Assembly (NCBI GenBank): GCA_003260075.1
Contig: QLIY01000871.1
Location: 1,129-65,128, forward strand
Reading direction: 5' to 3'
DNA: 64,000 nucleotides
Source of the DNA: Phallusia mammillata
Taxonomy: Eukaryota > Chordata > Ascidiacea > Phlebobranchia > Ascidiidae
The first letter of the stretch is position 1, and the number at the start of each line of letters is the position of its first letter. The position numbers were made by a program, and so were the translations under genes. This document shows, piece by piece, positions 41,743 through 53,642 of the stretch. A model generated the notes under the pieces. It did no database searches. It saw only the letters and a program-made list of their open reading frames with translations, and was not told where the DNA came from.

Positions 41743-42560
41743 GAATATTTGGATGCTGTAAAGCCTTTGCTACATGAAGCTTTTATTTTTGAAACAAAGG
41801 TGTCCATTATTCCTGCGAATATAAAGCAAAACGTAGGACAAGTTATCTCGTATATGGGCATAGCCCATGTGGTGACTTTTCCAAGTGCCCGTGTGGTGAC
41901 CAAATGCTACCACCCTGTTAGGTGACCTTAAAGCATGATAAACGTTACTATTTTGAAATATTTGGATACAGTGAAGCCTTTGCTACATAAAGATTTTATT
42001 TCTGGAACGAAGATGTCCATTATTCCTGCGAATATAAAGCAAAACGTAGGACAAGTTATCTCGTATATGGGCATAGCCCGTGTGGTGACTTTTCCAAGTG
42101 CCCGTGTGGTGACCAAATGCTACCACCCTGTTAGGTGACTTTAAAGCATTATAAACGTAAATATTTTGGAATATTTGGATGCTGTAAAGCCTTTGCTACA
42201 TGAAGCTTTTATTTTTGAAACAAAGGTGTCCATTATTCCTGCGAATATAAAGCAAAACGTAGGACAAGTTATCTCGTATATGGGCATAGCCCGTGTGGTG
42301 ACTTTTCCAAGTGCCCGTGTGGTGACCAAATGCTACCACCCTGTTAGGTGACTTTAATGCATGATAAACGTTAATATTTTGGAATATTTGTAACAGTGAA
42401 GCCTTTGCTACATAAAGATTTAATTTTTAGAATGAAGATGTCCATTCTTCCTGCGAATATAAAGCTAAACTTACGACAAGTTATCTTGTATACGCATAGC
42501 CCGTGTGGTGACTTTTCCAAGTGCCCGTGTGGTGGCCAAATGCTACAGGTGGCCTTGACG
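41743..42560. repeat. right subterminal array, four 213-bp units
   Basis: Units begin at 41743, 41955, 42169 and 42382 (spacing 212-214). Each ends with two GCCCGTGTGGTGAC motifs, 'ccaagt' between them and 'aaatgctaccaccctgtta'. They are reverse complements of the left-hand repeats. A single N at 41742 sits exactly at the array start, so this side may have been joined by scaffolding. Confidence 0.88.
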
Positions 42561-42769
42561 GGCAAGAAACATCAATATTTTCATACGTTTGTACAGTGCC
42601 ATGTATGTTTTACTCAAATATAACATTATTACAACCGGCACTTTGATACGTTTTCGAATATACAGTAATACGTAGAAGCACTCGCAAGAAAACCCGTCGC
42701 CCTTTCCGCTTGACTGACTGCCCGTCTGGTGACTTCCCGTGTCGTGACTTTAGGCTACCAACCTTTCTC
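42561..42769 (-). repeat. right terminal inverted repeat
   Basis: The reverse complement of 42769-42520 matches 35677-35880: GGTTGGTAGCCTAAAG at the tip, then three CACCACACGGGC-like motifs (two with a changed base) and 'gaccgtcgccc'-type GC stretch, then 'gcgagtgct'. Confidence 0.85.
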
Positions 42770-42778
42770 ATGAAAAGC
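42770..42778 (+). repeat. right candidate TSD
   Basis: ATGAAAAGC, the same as 35663-35671. Confidence 0.65.
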
Positions 42779-45700
42779 GCAAAGCACACCAATTTATATC
42801 CAAGGTAGGTGCAAATTAACCAAAATGTCCATTTGCGCTAAGTAGAGGTGTTTAATTCTCTTTAAAAGAGTTAAAACATGATGAAATTGACAGAAATCTA
42901 TACACAACAAACTAAAAGTCTTATTTTGGTCGCAAGTTTAACTGGCTTTATCGTGAACTTAAAGCTGTTCATGTAAGAAAAAGCTACCTTGATTAGACCA
43001 CAAAATCTGTTTCTCAAAACTAACATTTATATTTGCCCAAAGCGTAAGCCGTTTTTGTCTCAGTATACATAAAAGGTCAAAAAGCGAAATGAAATATAAC
43101 ATCTTGGCTATATACCATCTCTGCATTACTATCTTATGCATAATAGAAGAACTCTTGTATTGTTGCAGTTTGCGACGTCATAATGGATAACTGTGACTTT
43201 CGTCACGCGCGTAGTTTGAAATAAATATTGCAGTAGGCAAGACTTGGCCCGTTAAGGTCAAATGTAGCCACTTGCAATGCATATAAGTTTTGTTGTCCAA
43301 AGCATTTTGGTCAAATGTAGCCTACAGTTTTTCCGATTTTTCGGTTTTAGTCCAATTAATGTCTAAATGTTTACAGTAACAAGTTGAAGTGGGTTGAATT
43401 AACTTATAGGTATGTACAGAATACAAAAGTTATTTTGTGCATTTCTGATGTTTTTTGCAGCTTATAAATATTAAAAGGTCTTAAAGTATCCTAAATGAGT
43501 TACCGTGTATTGCCATCATAGAATTCGTATTAACCGTCGTTTAGATTTACCTAAACACGTCCAAAATTTTGATGCATCACTCATAACCATTAATTAAATT
43601 AAACTTAAATTTAGTTAACATTGCTGCATTTTGTACAGTAAAATGAAAAGAAATAGCTCAATTTTTTTTTTTCATATTAGCACTGGGCCGATCGGGCTAA
43701 AATTTAAACCGCAACATTAACACTAACGCCTGTTTAAAAGTTAAGCACATTAGGAATGTCATTTTTACACAATTGACCTGTTAAAATAAACCAGTTGTTT
43801 ACAAGAAAAGGGGTAAACAATGGGTAAATCCGACCAAATTTTCAAAATGCTTTAAAATAATACGCAATTAAACAGTGTATGAAACGTGTACTTATTTTAC
43901 AGTAGCACACAATTGATAAATCGCTTTTCGGGCTTTTTGGTGAACCGCTGGGTTAAAGATCTCAAACATATACAAACTAGATTTAGTATAAATGGCGTCT
44001 TCTAAAGCAAACCTCTGGAAACATCAGAAAAAAATGCAAAAAAATGATGAAAATACTTTGCGTTTTCTTTTGGGTAGGCCACCTATGACAACCCAATAAT
44101 TTAAAACCAAAAATAAGGAAAGAAACCAAACATAACAGCAGTCGGAACAAAACAGCTTCCTACTGGCGATCCCCTATTACTAAGCTGGCATGTGCAGCAT
44201 GAAGCAGGCAACGGTGCTTGTGATTCGATTTTCGACGGGATCACCGCTAAGCCTGTGTAGCTGTGACCGCTATTTCCAGAAAGACTCCTGTCGTAGCATC
44301 CGCCTTGTCAGATGGGCATGCTTGGTAACCGGCTGATTCAGTATGACGCCTTCCACGCGTTTAGTGTATACTATTATTGAAACATGGGTGTGCCGTGATC
44401 GCTGGTCTACATGGACGTTTCAGGTCTGATCCCAGTTTTGAATTTTCGTTCATCTTAGCTTCCAACTAACATACTGAACCTATGTTCAGTACACCTAAGA
44501 TCAACCAAAACACACTGAATAAAATACCTCCCTAAATTTTCCGCTTAAATCTCATGGCAATAGATTTGCAAATTTAGAACGATTAGACTCTAATAGTGGC
44601 TTAAATCAAAGTCAACCTTAACTCGCTTAAGCAAGGATAATTAGCCCGTTTACATGGCCATTTCAATAAATCGTACGCATGTGCTTTTGCGATTGGCTCT
44701 TGGCAATTCCTACACAAAAAGGCGTCCAATCACAGCACAGGACAAAGCTCACAGCTTAAGCACGTGGACACCAAATTGCAAAGGCTCATCTACATCTTAA
44801 TTAACTGCGACAGGAAATATTACAAAGTTCAAACATGATTTGGCAATCTAGTTGAAGTGCCGCACATTTAAACTTACTTGCAAGCTTCGAGCTAGCGAGT
44901 CAAACGAGCCATTTTGGTAAACAAATATTGTTGAATTTGCACAAATTACTATTGCAATCCTTACAGTTTTGAACTTTTTTGCTCGGATTCTTAAGGTTTC
45001 ATAATCTTTATATCCTTGTCTCTGACTGAAGAAATGTATTTCTCGCAATTAAAATAAACTCGTGGGTTAAATACACACAGGAAAGCAAAGACTTTAATAG
45101 TGTTTGCAGCAATAAAAAATCAGTGTGATATACAATTCACAGCGTTTAACGCATTTATTTAAACTGCGGCTCGCTAAAAAAAACCTTATCCGGTATATTG
45201 TTATCAGACATCCTGCTGCCATGCCTCCTAAAACCAGGGGAATTACGCGCTCTTTGACTGTAGCAGGTACAGCAACCAGACAAAACAAACATTAATGTCA
45301 CGTCCTTGACCGCAACCAGACAAGCAATGAAAACACAAGTAACATAAACCCAACTCAACCCGGAAAAGAAAGCGAAAATGTCTGTTGTGTTTGGTCTATG
45401 TCGTGTGGATTGCATTTGGCCTATACCTTCTGGTCTCAAATTTTAAACTCGATTAAAAAAGTAAATTCAGTTCTTTCAATAGCAAGGAGTCTCTTCTTTT
45501 GCGGCAGGCCAAGCACTTATCAAACCCTTATGTGTCCTCTCAGTCTTGGGCCACTCTGCGCTAGAACGCAGGCATTCCTTCGTTTTTATATTTCAACACA
45601 AAGACGGCGATAAACTTGTATTGAAAGTGCGATGTCTGGGGACATACACAAAAGGTCACGTTTTGTAGGACTCCGAATAAACTATAAAAAAGCGGTCCAT

Positions 45701-46005
45701 AAAAATTCCCAAAGCGTGCTTATGTCTTTTGTGCAACTTAGACGCTTAATTGAACTTTTTGAAGCTGATTTCAAATAAGATACTAGTCACAATATTGTGC
45801 ACAATAACGCATTTTAAAACGTTTATTCAGTTTTGTTGCATTTTCCCCCTTTTTTATAGGTTGCAATAATAAGAAACAGCGCAGTACACAAGTCATTACC
45901 TCACACTATACAATAACGGTCAGGTCAATTTTGATCCAGTATAGATTAAATAGCAAATGTAATTAATTTTAACGGACAAACTTGACGTTTCTTGATTTTT
46001 TAGCG

Positions 46006-46090
<85 letters not shown>

Positions 46091-47674
46091 AGTTGGCGCT
46101 GGCGAGGTGGCGGGGTCACATAATGTGACGTCATAATTTACGTCCGCCACCTTGAATTTTTGTAAAACTCGTCGCCTGTGAATACATCTTTATTTTGCAC
46201 ATGTGTTTGAAACAGGGATCTTTTCGAATGCTGTTCATTTATGTTGAGTAAGTTGAATTTCAGTTTCAGTAACTTTCGAGCCTAAAATGATGGTCTAATG
46301 CAGTAAGCGTGATGAAGTTAACTTGCAAGTTTGCATGAGATACAGATTACCCGTGCCATAACGCTTTAGAGGAACTTTGCGATCCAATAGTGAGAAAGGT
46401 CTAAAAACGTAGCAATACACTCTGTGCTAATTACTTAAAATCTGGACTAATACAGTGTTGATGACTCAACAAATCAGATGTGATTCAGCAAACAAAAACA
46501 AGCATAAGTAACCATTGATTTACTTTTAACACTTCAAAACGTTGTTTAAATTTAAATAAAACAGCAACACAGGTGGAATTTTTGTTGCATAGATATAACA
46601 TTGTCACAAGGTAATGAAACACTCCCTGACATACAAGTTACCTTAATAACTAATTGATCGTTTCTCAATTCTTTTAACTTTGAGACGATCCCGCTGTTAT
46701 TTTATTTAAGCCAAACATAAGTTTACTTGTCAGAAATAACTTTCAACATACAACTAAAACACACTAAATCCTTTCTCACACTTTTTTCCTGGCAAGTAAT
46801 TGTACACAGAAATGTGTTCAAGCTTAGCTGCATACATCCAAACAGAATAACTGAAAACAGGCATCATAAATATTAACTTAAGGTCTGCGACTGAAACAAG
46901 GCAAGCTGTTAGCAAGACAAGCAATTAGTAATATGATACCCGGATAGCTATGAGGAAGCAGTTATGGAAACAGCTATGATTTTATTTGACACGGGCAACA
47001 TAGCGGCTTAAGTGTTTTTTTAAGCTTAAAGTAGTAAATATGTACTGTTAGAAATCGTATCTAAGTTTAATCACAAGGAAACAATATAGTATGTAATAAA
47101 TCTCATTTCTAATCAACTGTGATCTCTAGCTTCTAAACAAAAACCATGGTGGTGATATAAAACCTGGGATGTGGCAATCAAACCAATAACGTTCTGCACC
47201 CCTTGTCAAAGCGTTGATAATATATATTTCAATGGACATATTATTTGGTCCTTTGACTATTTGATCCCGTTTGCATACCTGAAGGTGTGATTATCTAAAA
47301 GGGGCGGCAAACTCTGAAAGTAAATAAAGACAGGATGAAAAAGGGACTGTGGAAATAAGAGTAGATAACCACTGGATCGTTGAATGATTAAATTGTGTAA
47401 GCACTAACGGAAACAGTTTTTTACATCACGCTGGTGCATTTCTTTTACCCAGTACATTAACCTTGTGTGAATGTTGCACATTCGTAATGAGCAGGGCTTG
47501 TGAAGCTGGACAAGTCATTTCAATTCCTATTAATACTGTTTGAGAAAATAAATACAGCAAAGCTTCACTAAGCACAGATTTGAGTTTGAGGTCGAGTGTA
47601 GGCAGTCATACTTACCCTTACAAAAGAATATTTCAAGAAAATTTACAACAGTCTGGACAAAACGGTTATTTTAG
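42779..47674. other. intergenic, repeats only
   Basis: It holds a SINE B copy (about 44180-44460) and an 84-C run at 46006-46089. Minus-strand frames at 44848-45439 contain hydrophobic stretches next to donor- or acceptor-like sites but no recognisable domain, so no gene is called. Confidence 0.5.
44180..44460 (-). mobile_element. SINE family B, full body in minus orientation
   Basis: Contains GGTAACCGGCTGATTCAGTA, 'ggtgtgccgtgatcgctggtc' and TCTGATCCCAGTTTTGAATT, the reverse complements of the body seen at 27.8 and 57.5 kb. The tRNA-like head region is degraded (GATTCGATTTTC). Confidence 0.7.
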
Positions 47675-49910
47675 ATGAATTTAACAAGTAGTGTAGTTGC
47701 GTCTGCATTGCTCTTAGTCTTTGGTTCTGTAGTTTTGATGCTACCTATTTTGAACTGCTGTCACTGGTGGAAAAATGATATTGATCTGAATCAGTATAAA
47801 GGTATGTGATTTACTTCATTATTTTATCTATTTCATTATTAGTTTCTTTAAATAAGAAAACGTTATTTACAAATATATCATAGTGCACCAGGCCTACTAA
47901 AGGCTTGATACCATATCAAGCAGGACTTACATGCATTCTCATATGAAAAGGCATAGAGAGTATAATAATCCACGACAGTTGGCATGTTGAAATATAAATA
48001 AGCAATTCGTTTGTTTAACCTCGTCGGTCCGCTGTTAAATTGGATTTTTGAAAGAAATTTTATTTATTGAAGGATATGGTAGAGCCCAATCGTAAATATA
48101 TGTACTCTTACATATATTATTACATATTTTCCAGTACTGTCATATTTAGGGTTTACAAGTTTCACAATAAAGCAGAGGTGTGCAACCTGCGGCCCGCGGG
48201 CCAAACGCGGCCCGTCGATTAAGGTTGTGCGGCCCGTGGAGACTCAGAAAATTTCTAATATACTGGCAAACGAGTCCAATATTCTACATTTTTGAGCATA
48301 TTAATGCGCCCGGTGCTATTTTTCTGCGATCTCGCAATATGTGGTTAGAATCAAACGCTACTTATACTTGTAGTTGAGCATTTGGGTACGCAACAAAGTA
48401 AAATCACCTTGTGTTATATAAAGGTGCGGCCCGCGATCTAATCTTGGCAATTGTATTTGGCCCCACAGTGACAAAGGTTGCACACCCCTGCAATAAAGCA
48501 TTACAAAAGTGTATTTTCTGCGCTCAAAAGTGTTGGTCCTATATATTGCCAACCATTCCAGTTATCGGTATTCAACATCAAAGTTTATCCTGAGGCAGGG
48601 GTGTCCAAATTTGTTTTAATGGGGGTCAATTTCTATCAGGTGAAGACGCTCGCGGGCCAAGGTTTTTTTGCAAAGTTTTTAACCGGCCAATTATAACACA
48701 AAATTTACGGCATTTAAGGAAAATTTGGGATTTTTGTTGCGTCATTACCATGTATACTTCCTTTTTACCGGTAAATAAAGTTCTAGGGAAAAGCTTTTGC
48801 GTCATGTCGCAAGTCGCCACAACCAAACATCTTAATTCAAATTATGGCGGGCCATACGCAAAAAAAATTGAAACAACAGCTGCGGGCCACTTGAAATGCC
48901 GTCGCGGGCCGCAATTTGGACACACCTGTGCACCCAAATTCCTGAGAAGCTGTCTGACTTTTAACCATTTTTATCAGATTCCAACATCCACGTAACTGTT
49001 ATTTTCATGGCGTTTTCAATATTGGGCCAAACAGGAGTTCTATGCTGCGTAGCGCTTTTCTCCAAAAGTGAAAACCCAGGCTACTTGAAGTTAGCTACGT
49101 ATTCTGCACTTGCCACAAGTAAGTAAAGTCTTATTACACTGTAGGCTACTTACACCAAAATAGCCCTAGAACAGGATACAGTTGGATTGAATTATTCGCC
49201 CTGAGCTATAGTTAGGTCCCTAACGGTTTATTACAAATAATATTGCTATATAGCGTGATTAGCCATTATTTACTGATTTTGCCGTCCTTTCCTTTGCGCT
49301 TTATAAACTTTCTACGTTAGGCAACTGTTTTTAACTTGGCAAGTTTCCAAGGCAATTATGTCGCTACGTTTTCTTCCGTCTGGCACCTAGATAAATTCAA
49401 CTGCCCCAAACGATTCATTTTTGTTGTTGTGGAGCTACAAACGTAAAAACTCAAATCACAAACGTTTTCCGATAGATGGCATACATAAACAATACAGTTA
49501 TTTGCGAGTTAGGAACGAAATTAAGACTTAGGAACCAAGTTGGTTAGTTAGTTTTAATGTTATTTTTTACTATAAACCCTCACCCCAAACCTGACAACCC
49601 TAACCGTCACCATTTTTACATAACTCTGCTTTTAAACATTTGTTACTGCTCTTTTCTCCACCATCGCTATTAAACAAAGAATTTACTTTTAATTAAAAAA
49701 TAATAATCATTTTGTTTTGCAGGTATATGCTTGTTTATAGCATCGGCGGTTTTTGCTGCAACTGTGAATCCAAATACAAGTCAATCTCTTCGTCTGAGTT
49801 TCTACCTTGCATGGGTATTTATTGCAGTGAATATCATTATATCATATGCTTATCTGAAAGAACAATTTCATTACTTTATAACAACGTCAATGGACTTTGA
49901 TTTGGTTTGA
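47675..49910 (+). CDS. claudin/PMP22-like four-helix membrane protein 2
   Basis: Exons 47675-47801, 48978-49118, 49723-49910, both introns phase 1. The product is about 150 residues. Exon 1 is helix 1 (VVASALLLVFGSVVLMLPIL) and a short first loop. Exon 2 is helix 2 (VTVIFMAFSILGQTGVLCCV) and a loop ending YSALATS. Exon 3 has helices 3 and 4 (LRLSFYLAWVFIAVNIIISY) and a tail ending MDFDLV. Exon 2 is 141 nt, the same as in gene 1. The 'TPxW' loop motif is missing, so it is a divergent member. Two hAT MITEs lie in intron 1. Confidence 0.82.
47880..47960. mobile_element. SINE family B fragment
   Basis: 'tagtgcaccaggcctactaaagg' style body followed by 'acatgcattctcatatg'. Truncated on both sides. 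It lies in intron 1 of claudin-like gene 2. Confidence 0.55.
48173..48490. mobile_element. hAT MITE with perfect 8-bp TSD
   Basis: The ends CAGAGGTGTGCAACC and GGTTGCACACCCCTG are inverted repeats. Target copy CAATAAAG is at 48165-48172 and 48491-48498, exact. It contains CGGCCCGCGGGCC near the left end. Confidence 0.95.
48596..48928. mobile_element. hAT MITE, second type
   Basis: The ends CAGGGGTGTCCAAA and TTTGGACACACCTG are inverted repeats, with GCGGGCC motifs inside. No matching target copy was found. It resembles the element at 27793-28010. Confidence 0.8.
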
Positions 49911-52900
49911 TTTGGTTCCACCTAGATTCGAATCCTATTATTTCAGAATAATTTATATAGGATTCGACTCTTAAATACCCGCTTTAACGATCTATGATAG
50001 CAAATGGGTTGACTGAATTCAGTAAATTTTCGATTTTACATCCGAATTAAAATAAAACGATCAAAAACTAGGACTCGATACGAATTGTATTTCGTATTCG
50101 ATGTTTAAGGTTCAAAGTGGTAAAAACACAAATTACAAAAGTAATAAAATTCCATACTATGCCGATACAATCTATAAGGATTCGATATGGTTTCGATTTC
50201 ACATTTTATGACTTAGATTCGAATTGATCCGAACTGAGTGAAATGCATAATTAGGATTCGATACGATTTTGATGTTTTTCCGAATCGAAGAATCGTTTGT
50301 TCCTGTTACTTTTTTATCTTGGCATCTTTTTTGTTTGTAGTCTCAAAGCACATTAGTAAGCAAAAAACTGATAAGGGCGTTTTCCTCAAATTGAAACTGT
50401 TGCACTTCACTGCAAACCCTTGCTTCGTCGACATATTTTGCTTTTTTTTAATTTGCCCAAAGAATAGTAACTTGACTCACTTGGTTGAACGGGTACATTT
50501 TTACGGCATATCTTATTCATTTTTACTTATTTCAGCGCTTTTTCAACGAATGCTGTCGCGATTTAATACCATCGCTACATGTATGTTTCCGATTGTATAC
50601 ATTGTTAACTGTTGAATTGAAGTAATGATTTATGCTCTGTACCTGTTTTTTATGTAACAATCTAAATATTAAACAGACTCGATGCAAGAATCATTCTATT
50701 TCACATTCTATTGTCTGCAAAAAAATCGCTATGCAACAAAAGTTTTTCAGCTTGTCAGTTACCTATACAACTATTATCATTTCTTTATTTGTTCGCGTTT
50801 AAATGAAAAATATTATTACCTGACAATGGAAACGGTGGTAGCCAAGTTTTCGAAACAAATTGTAAGTTGAAACTGAACATCTTCATGTTACGCGCTAATT
50901 AATGTAATTTTTACCTAATGTAAACAAACAATCAGTAATTCATTTGCAGTTTGGCAGCGACGGCCGAGGCAGCCTTAAAACCTGCAGAAATAAAGTCAAA
51001 ACGCAACACAATTTTTCTGTCGTGGTCACACCACTGTTTTTGAAAATTCTTATTAGTTGGCCTCTAGGTGTCGCAAAAGCATCAGTTTTTCGATTTAGTG
51101 CCTTTGCCCAGACAAAAAAGGTTGATTAGGTAGGTTTACTTCTTTGCTGCAGTGGACGTTGTCAAACAGTTGCAATATGAAACAATGAATGAAAACAAAC
51201 ATGGTTTTTGAAGGTTTACATACAAACAGTAGAACGTAGTTAATTCGACACTTTTTATAATTTCACAAGCTATTGTTAATCAAACGTCGGCTATAAACTA
51301 AGTAAAGTGATAATATTTAGGTTAGGGCTGGTTTTGTAAGTTTTACAGTCTTTTTAGTCCCATAATGATCTTTTGCTTGACTTTTTTTCTTTTGAGGAGA
51401 TGGTTTCTTCAATTTAGTTTAACCATGCTGGTTTAACTGAAATGAAGCATTACCGTTTAAGGTTCTTGCTCAGAAAAGAACATCCGGTCGAGACTTGATT
51501 CGATCCAACAACCTCATGAACACAAGGTAGTTGTGGTAACTACTCGGCCATCTTGGCGACTGCAATTTCTGAATGTAGTTCCAAAGGCAATATGGTCCAA
51601 ATTAGATACCTCTGATAAACCAATCTTATGGCATCAAGATTCTGGAGTTGAACATAGCAAACATACGCATGCCAATTAGACTATATGCTTTGACATAAAA
51701 AACTTCAGATTTTAGGAATTGCACATCTAGAGTTACGTTGGGCCTAATTACGGCATTTTTGCATATTTAGACCCTAAAAGTTTACGTTAAATGTTCACAT
51801 ACCAAGTTGTAATTATTCTACCTTCATTTTGTAGCTTGGTACTGTCTCAATACCATGAGCTCAAAAACCCAACCTAATCAATAACAGATGGAAAAACCCT
51901 CGCTTGAAAGGTCAAGGTCTGTTTTAAGCCGGGGCTGTTTACGTCCCGACTCGTGAATGAGCACAAAGGTGTATTTCTTTCAGTCAGCGACGCCAATGGC
52001 GGCGTGTGGGGTTTTCTCGTTTACGCATCACTGCAAAACACAACCTTGAAAAGGCGGAGGGTGGGTGTGTTTACCGATCTCGAAAATAGCTGACTGCGCT
52101 AGTTGGATTGAAATTTTAAGTCAGGCTGGGATTTTCGGGTCAGAGTTTCACTCGGGCCTGACATTGGCACCATTTTCGTCAAATTTTTGCCAATTGCAGG
52201 CCTGCTTACAACTTAGGATTCTATAAGATTTTATCAATTAAACTACATGCTCAAAAGATTTCAAATAAAATAAAATTATCTGATCAAAACTGTTTCTTCG
52301 TATTTTTTTATCATTAACGTCTTTTGACCATGAAAAGGCTACTTTAGAACCATGAAAAGGCTACTTTAGAAGCCAGAGTAAATGCACAACAACTGCATAT
52401 AATTATCAAATATGTTTTAATTGCCGAAATCACCTCACAGTTGTTTAAACCTTCATGGGAACGCTTAATACAAATGGACCATTGGCGTTCAAATGAACCA
52501 CTGCCGTTTCAGCAATACATATATTAAAGTTTCAAACCGGCAATGAGCCTCTAGACACAAAATGTTAAGAATTTGGCATTAAGGTATGTCTTTAGACGTG
52601 TAAAAACTAACAATGCAATCAATTTAAAGTAAGAATAACAAAGTGAAAAAAGACAACACATTTAACCAAAATAAGTATGCTATGTTTCTATTGTCTATAA
52701 AAGAGTGTTTGCATCAAATGTTATGTTTTCACTTTTTCATGAATATAGTTTTTTAAGTTATGTTGTGGGGAATAGGGCAACAAATCCAAATTGTTTTTTT
52801 GCCGAACAAAAGCACGCTGTCTAAATTTAGGGTTTATTATGGGTACGCCATCACGAGACAGACACGAAATTCCCCTTATAACTTGCCCACGTTGGGGCTG

Positions 52901-53642
52901 CCACACAACAATACCAAATTTGCATATGGATATGAAAACAACCTCTAGCACTTGAAAAACACCCGATGGTTTGAACAGGGCAGAATGAAAAAACGTTTTA
53001 CATTGCAATGGCAAACATATTCCGTAGTAATTTTGCAACAGGTGTCATTTTAAACCGCATTGTAAAAGTCTTTACTGTTAAATAACAAAAAATGCACTTC
53101 ATACTGTAAAGGTTTTAGGCCAATGATTTCAAAACTGTGTGGTATGTAGAACAATAATACGTTCAGGTTGAGATTAAGTGAGTGAGTGAGTGAGTGAGTG
53201 AGTGAGTGAGTGAGTGAGTGAGTGAGGCTAAAAGCTAAAAAATATTCTGTATTGTTGTTGTATTGTTGTATACTTACATTTAAAAAAGACGACACAGTAT
53301 AGATTTTACTTTGCCTAATGGTTATTTAGTCCATGATCACACCGTGGGAAATTTCCAAGTGTGTCGCGAAATACTGGAGTAAAATACTTATCTCAAGTTT
53401 TATGTGACAAAATTTGCGTTTGCAGTACAATCCTACAACCTAATTTAACTCATTTTTTGCCAAAATCAGTTTTACTATGAAATGAAAGGTGTAAGTTAAT
53501 TTACTTTGACTTTTGTGTGTGTTTTAGAAAATATATTAAAAAAAACAGTTGTTGTACCTCATGTTTCAAACGTTTCAGAACCACTAATTTAGGCCGAAAA
53601 AGACGTTATATTTTTTGTAGTGCAACCAATATTCTGTGGAAG
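49911..53642. other. intergenic, degenerate repeats, no gene recognised
   Basis: 49917-50300 is rich in variants of GATTCGA(A/T), a low-complexity dispersed repeat. 51480-51565 on the minus strand is tRNA-like (AAGATGGCCGAGTAGTT, then TTGGATCGAATC) and may be a SINE head. 53175-53226 is a GTGA microsatellite. A 22-bp tandem repeat lies at 52331-52374. Confidence 0.55.
53175..53226. repeat. (GTGA)n microsatellite
   Basis: About 12-13 uninterrupted GTGA units, not coding. Confidence 0.95.

Larger units (their letters stand above)
35672..42769 (+). mobile_element. about 7.1-kb composite DNA transposon with long TIRs
   Basis: The first ~210 bp after 35672 and the last ~240 bp before 42769 are inverted copies (starting with GGTTGGTAGCCTAAAG inside the left end). 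The 9-bp ATGAAAAGC flanks both sides (35663-35671, 42770-42778) and may be the target duplication. Inside the ends lie arrays of inverted subterminal repeats carrying CACCACACGGGC, then plus-strand reading frames from 37222 to 41718. Gene content (C2H2, SWIM-type, Cys-rich core, SAP-like, Ulp1) resembles the multi-copy HMGXB3-like/KDZ-Zisupton-like group as I recall it; the superfamily is inference. Frames are broken by stops and indels, so this copy is probably dead or mis-sequenced. Confidence 0.85.

Noticed and set aside
44848..45048. Minus-strand frame with a good GTAAGT donor, possible fourth claudin-like first exon
   Set aside because: The hydrophobic stretch is weak, the loop motif is absent, and no second exon was found nearby.
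45094..45439. Minus-strand frames with hydrophobic stretches (ATVKERVIPLVLGGMAAG)
   Set aside because: They have an acceptor-like site but no partner exon in phase and no family I can recognise.
50238..50870. Two plus-strand frames rich in Phe, Cys and Ile after claudin-like gene 2
   Set aside because: Composition is that of AT-rich non-coding DNA, with no domain or splice support.
51481..51565. tRNA gene on the minus strand
   Set aside because: A- and B-box-like words are present, but the arms do not pair properly; more likely a SINE head.
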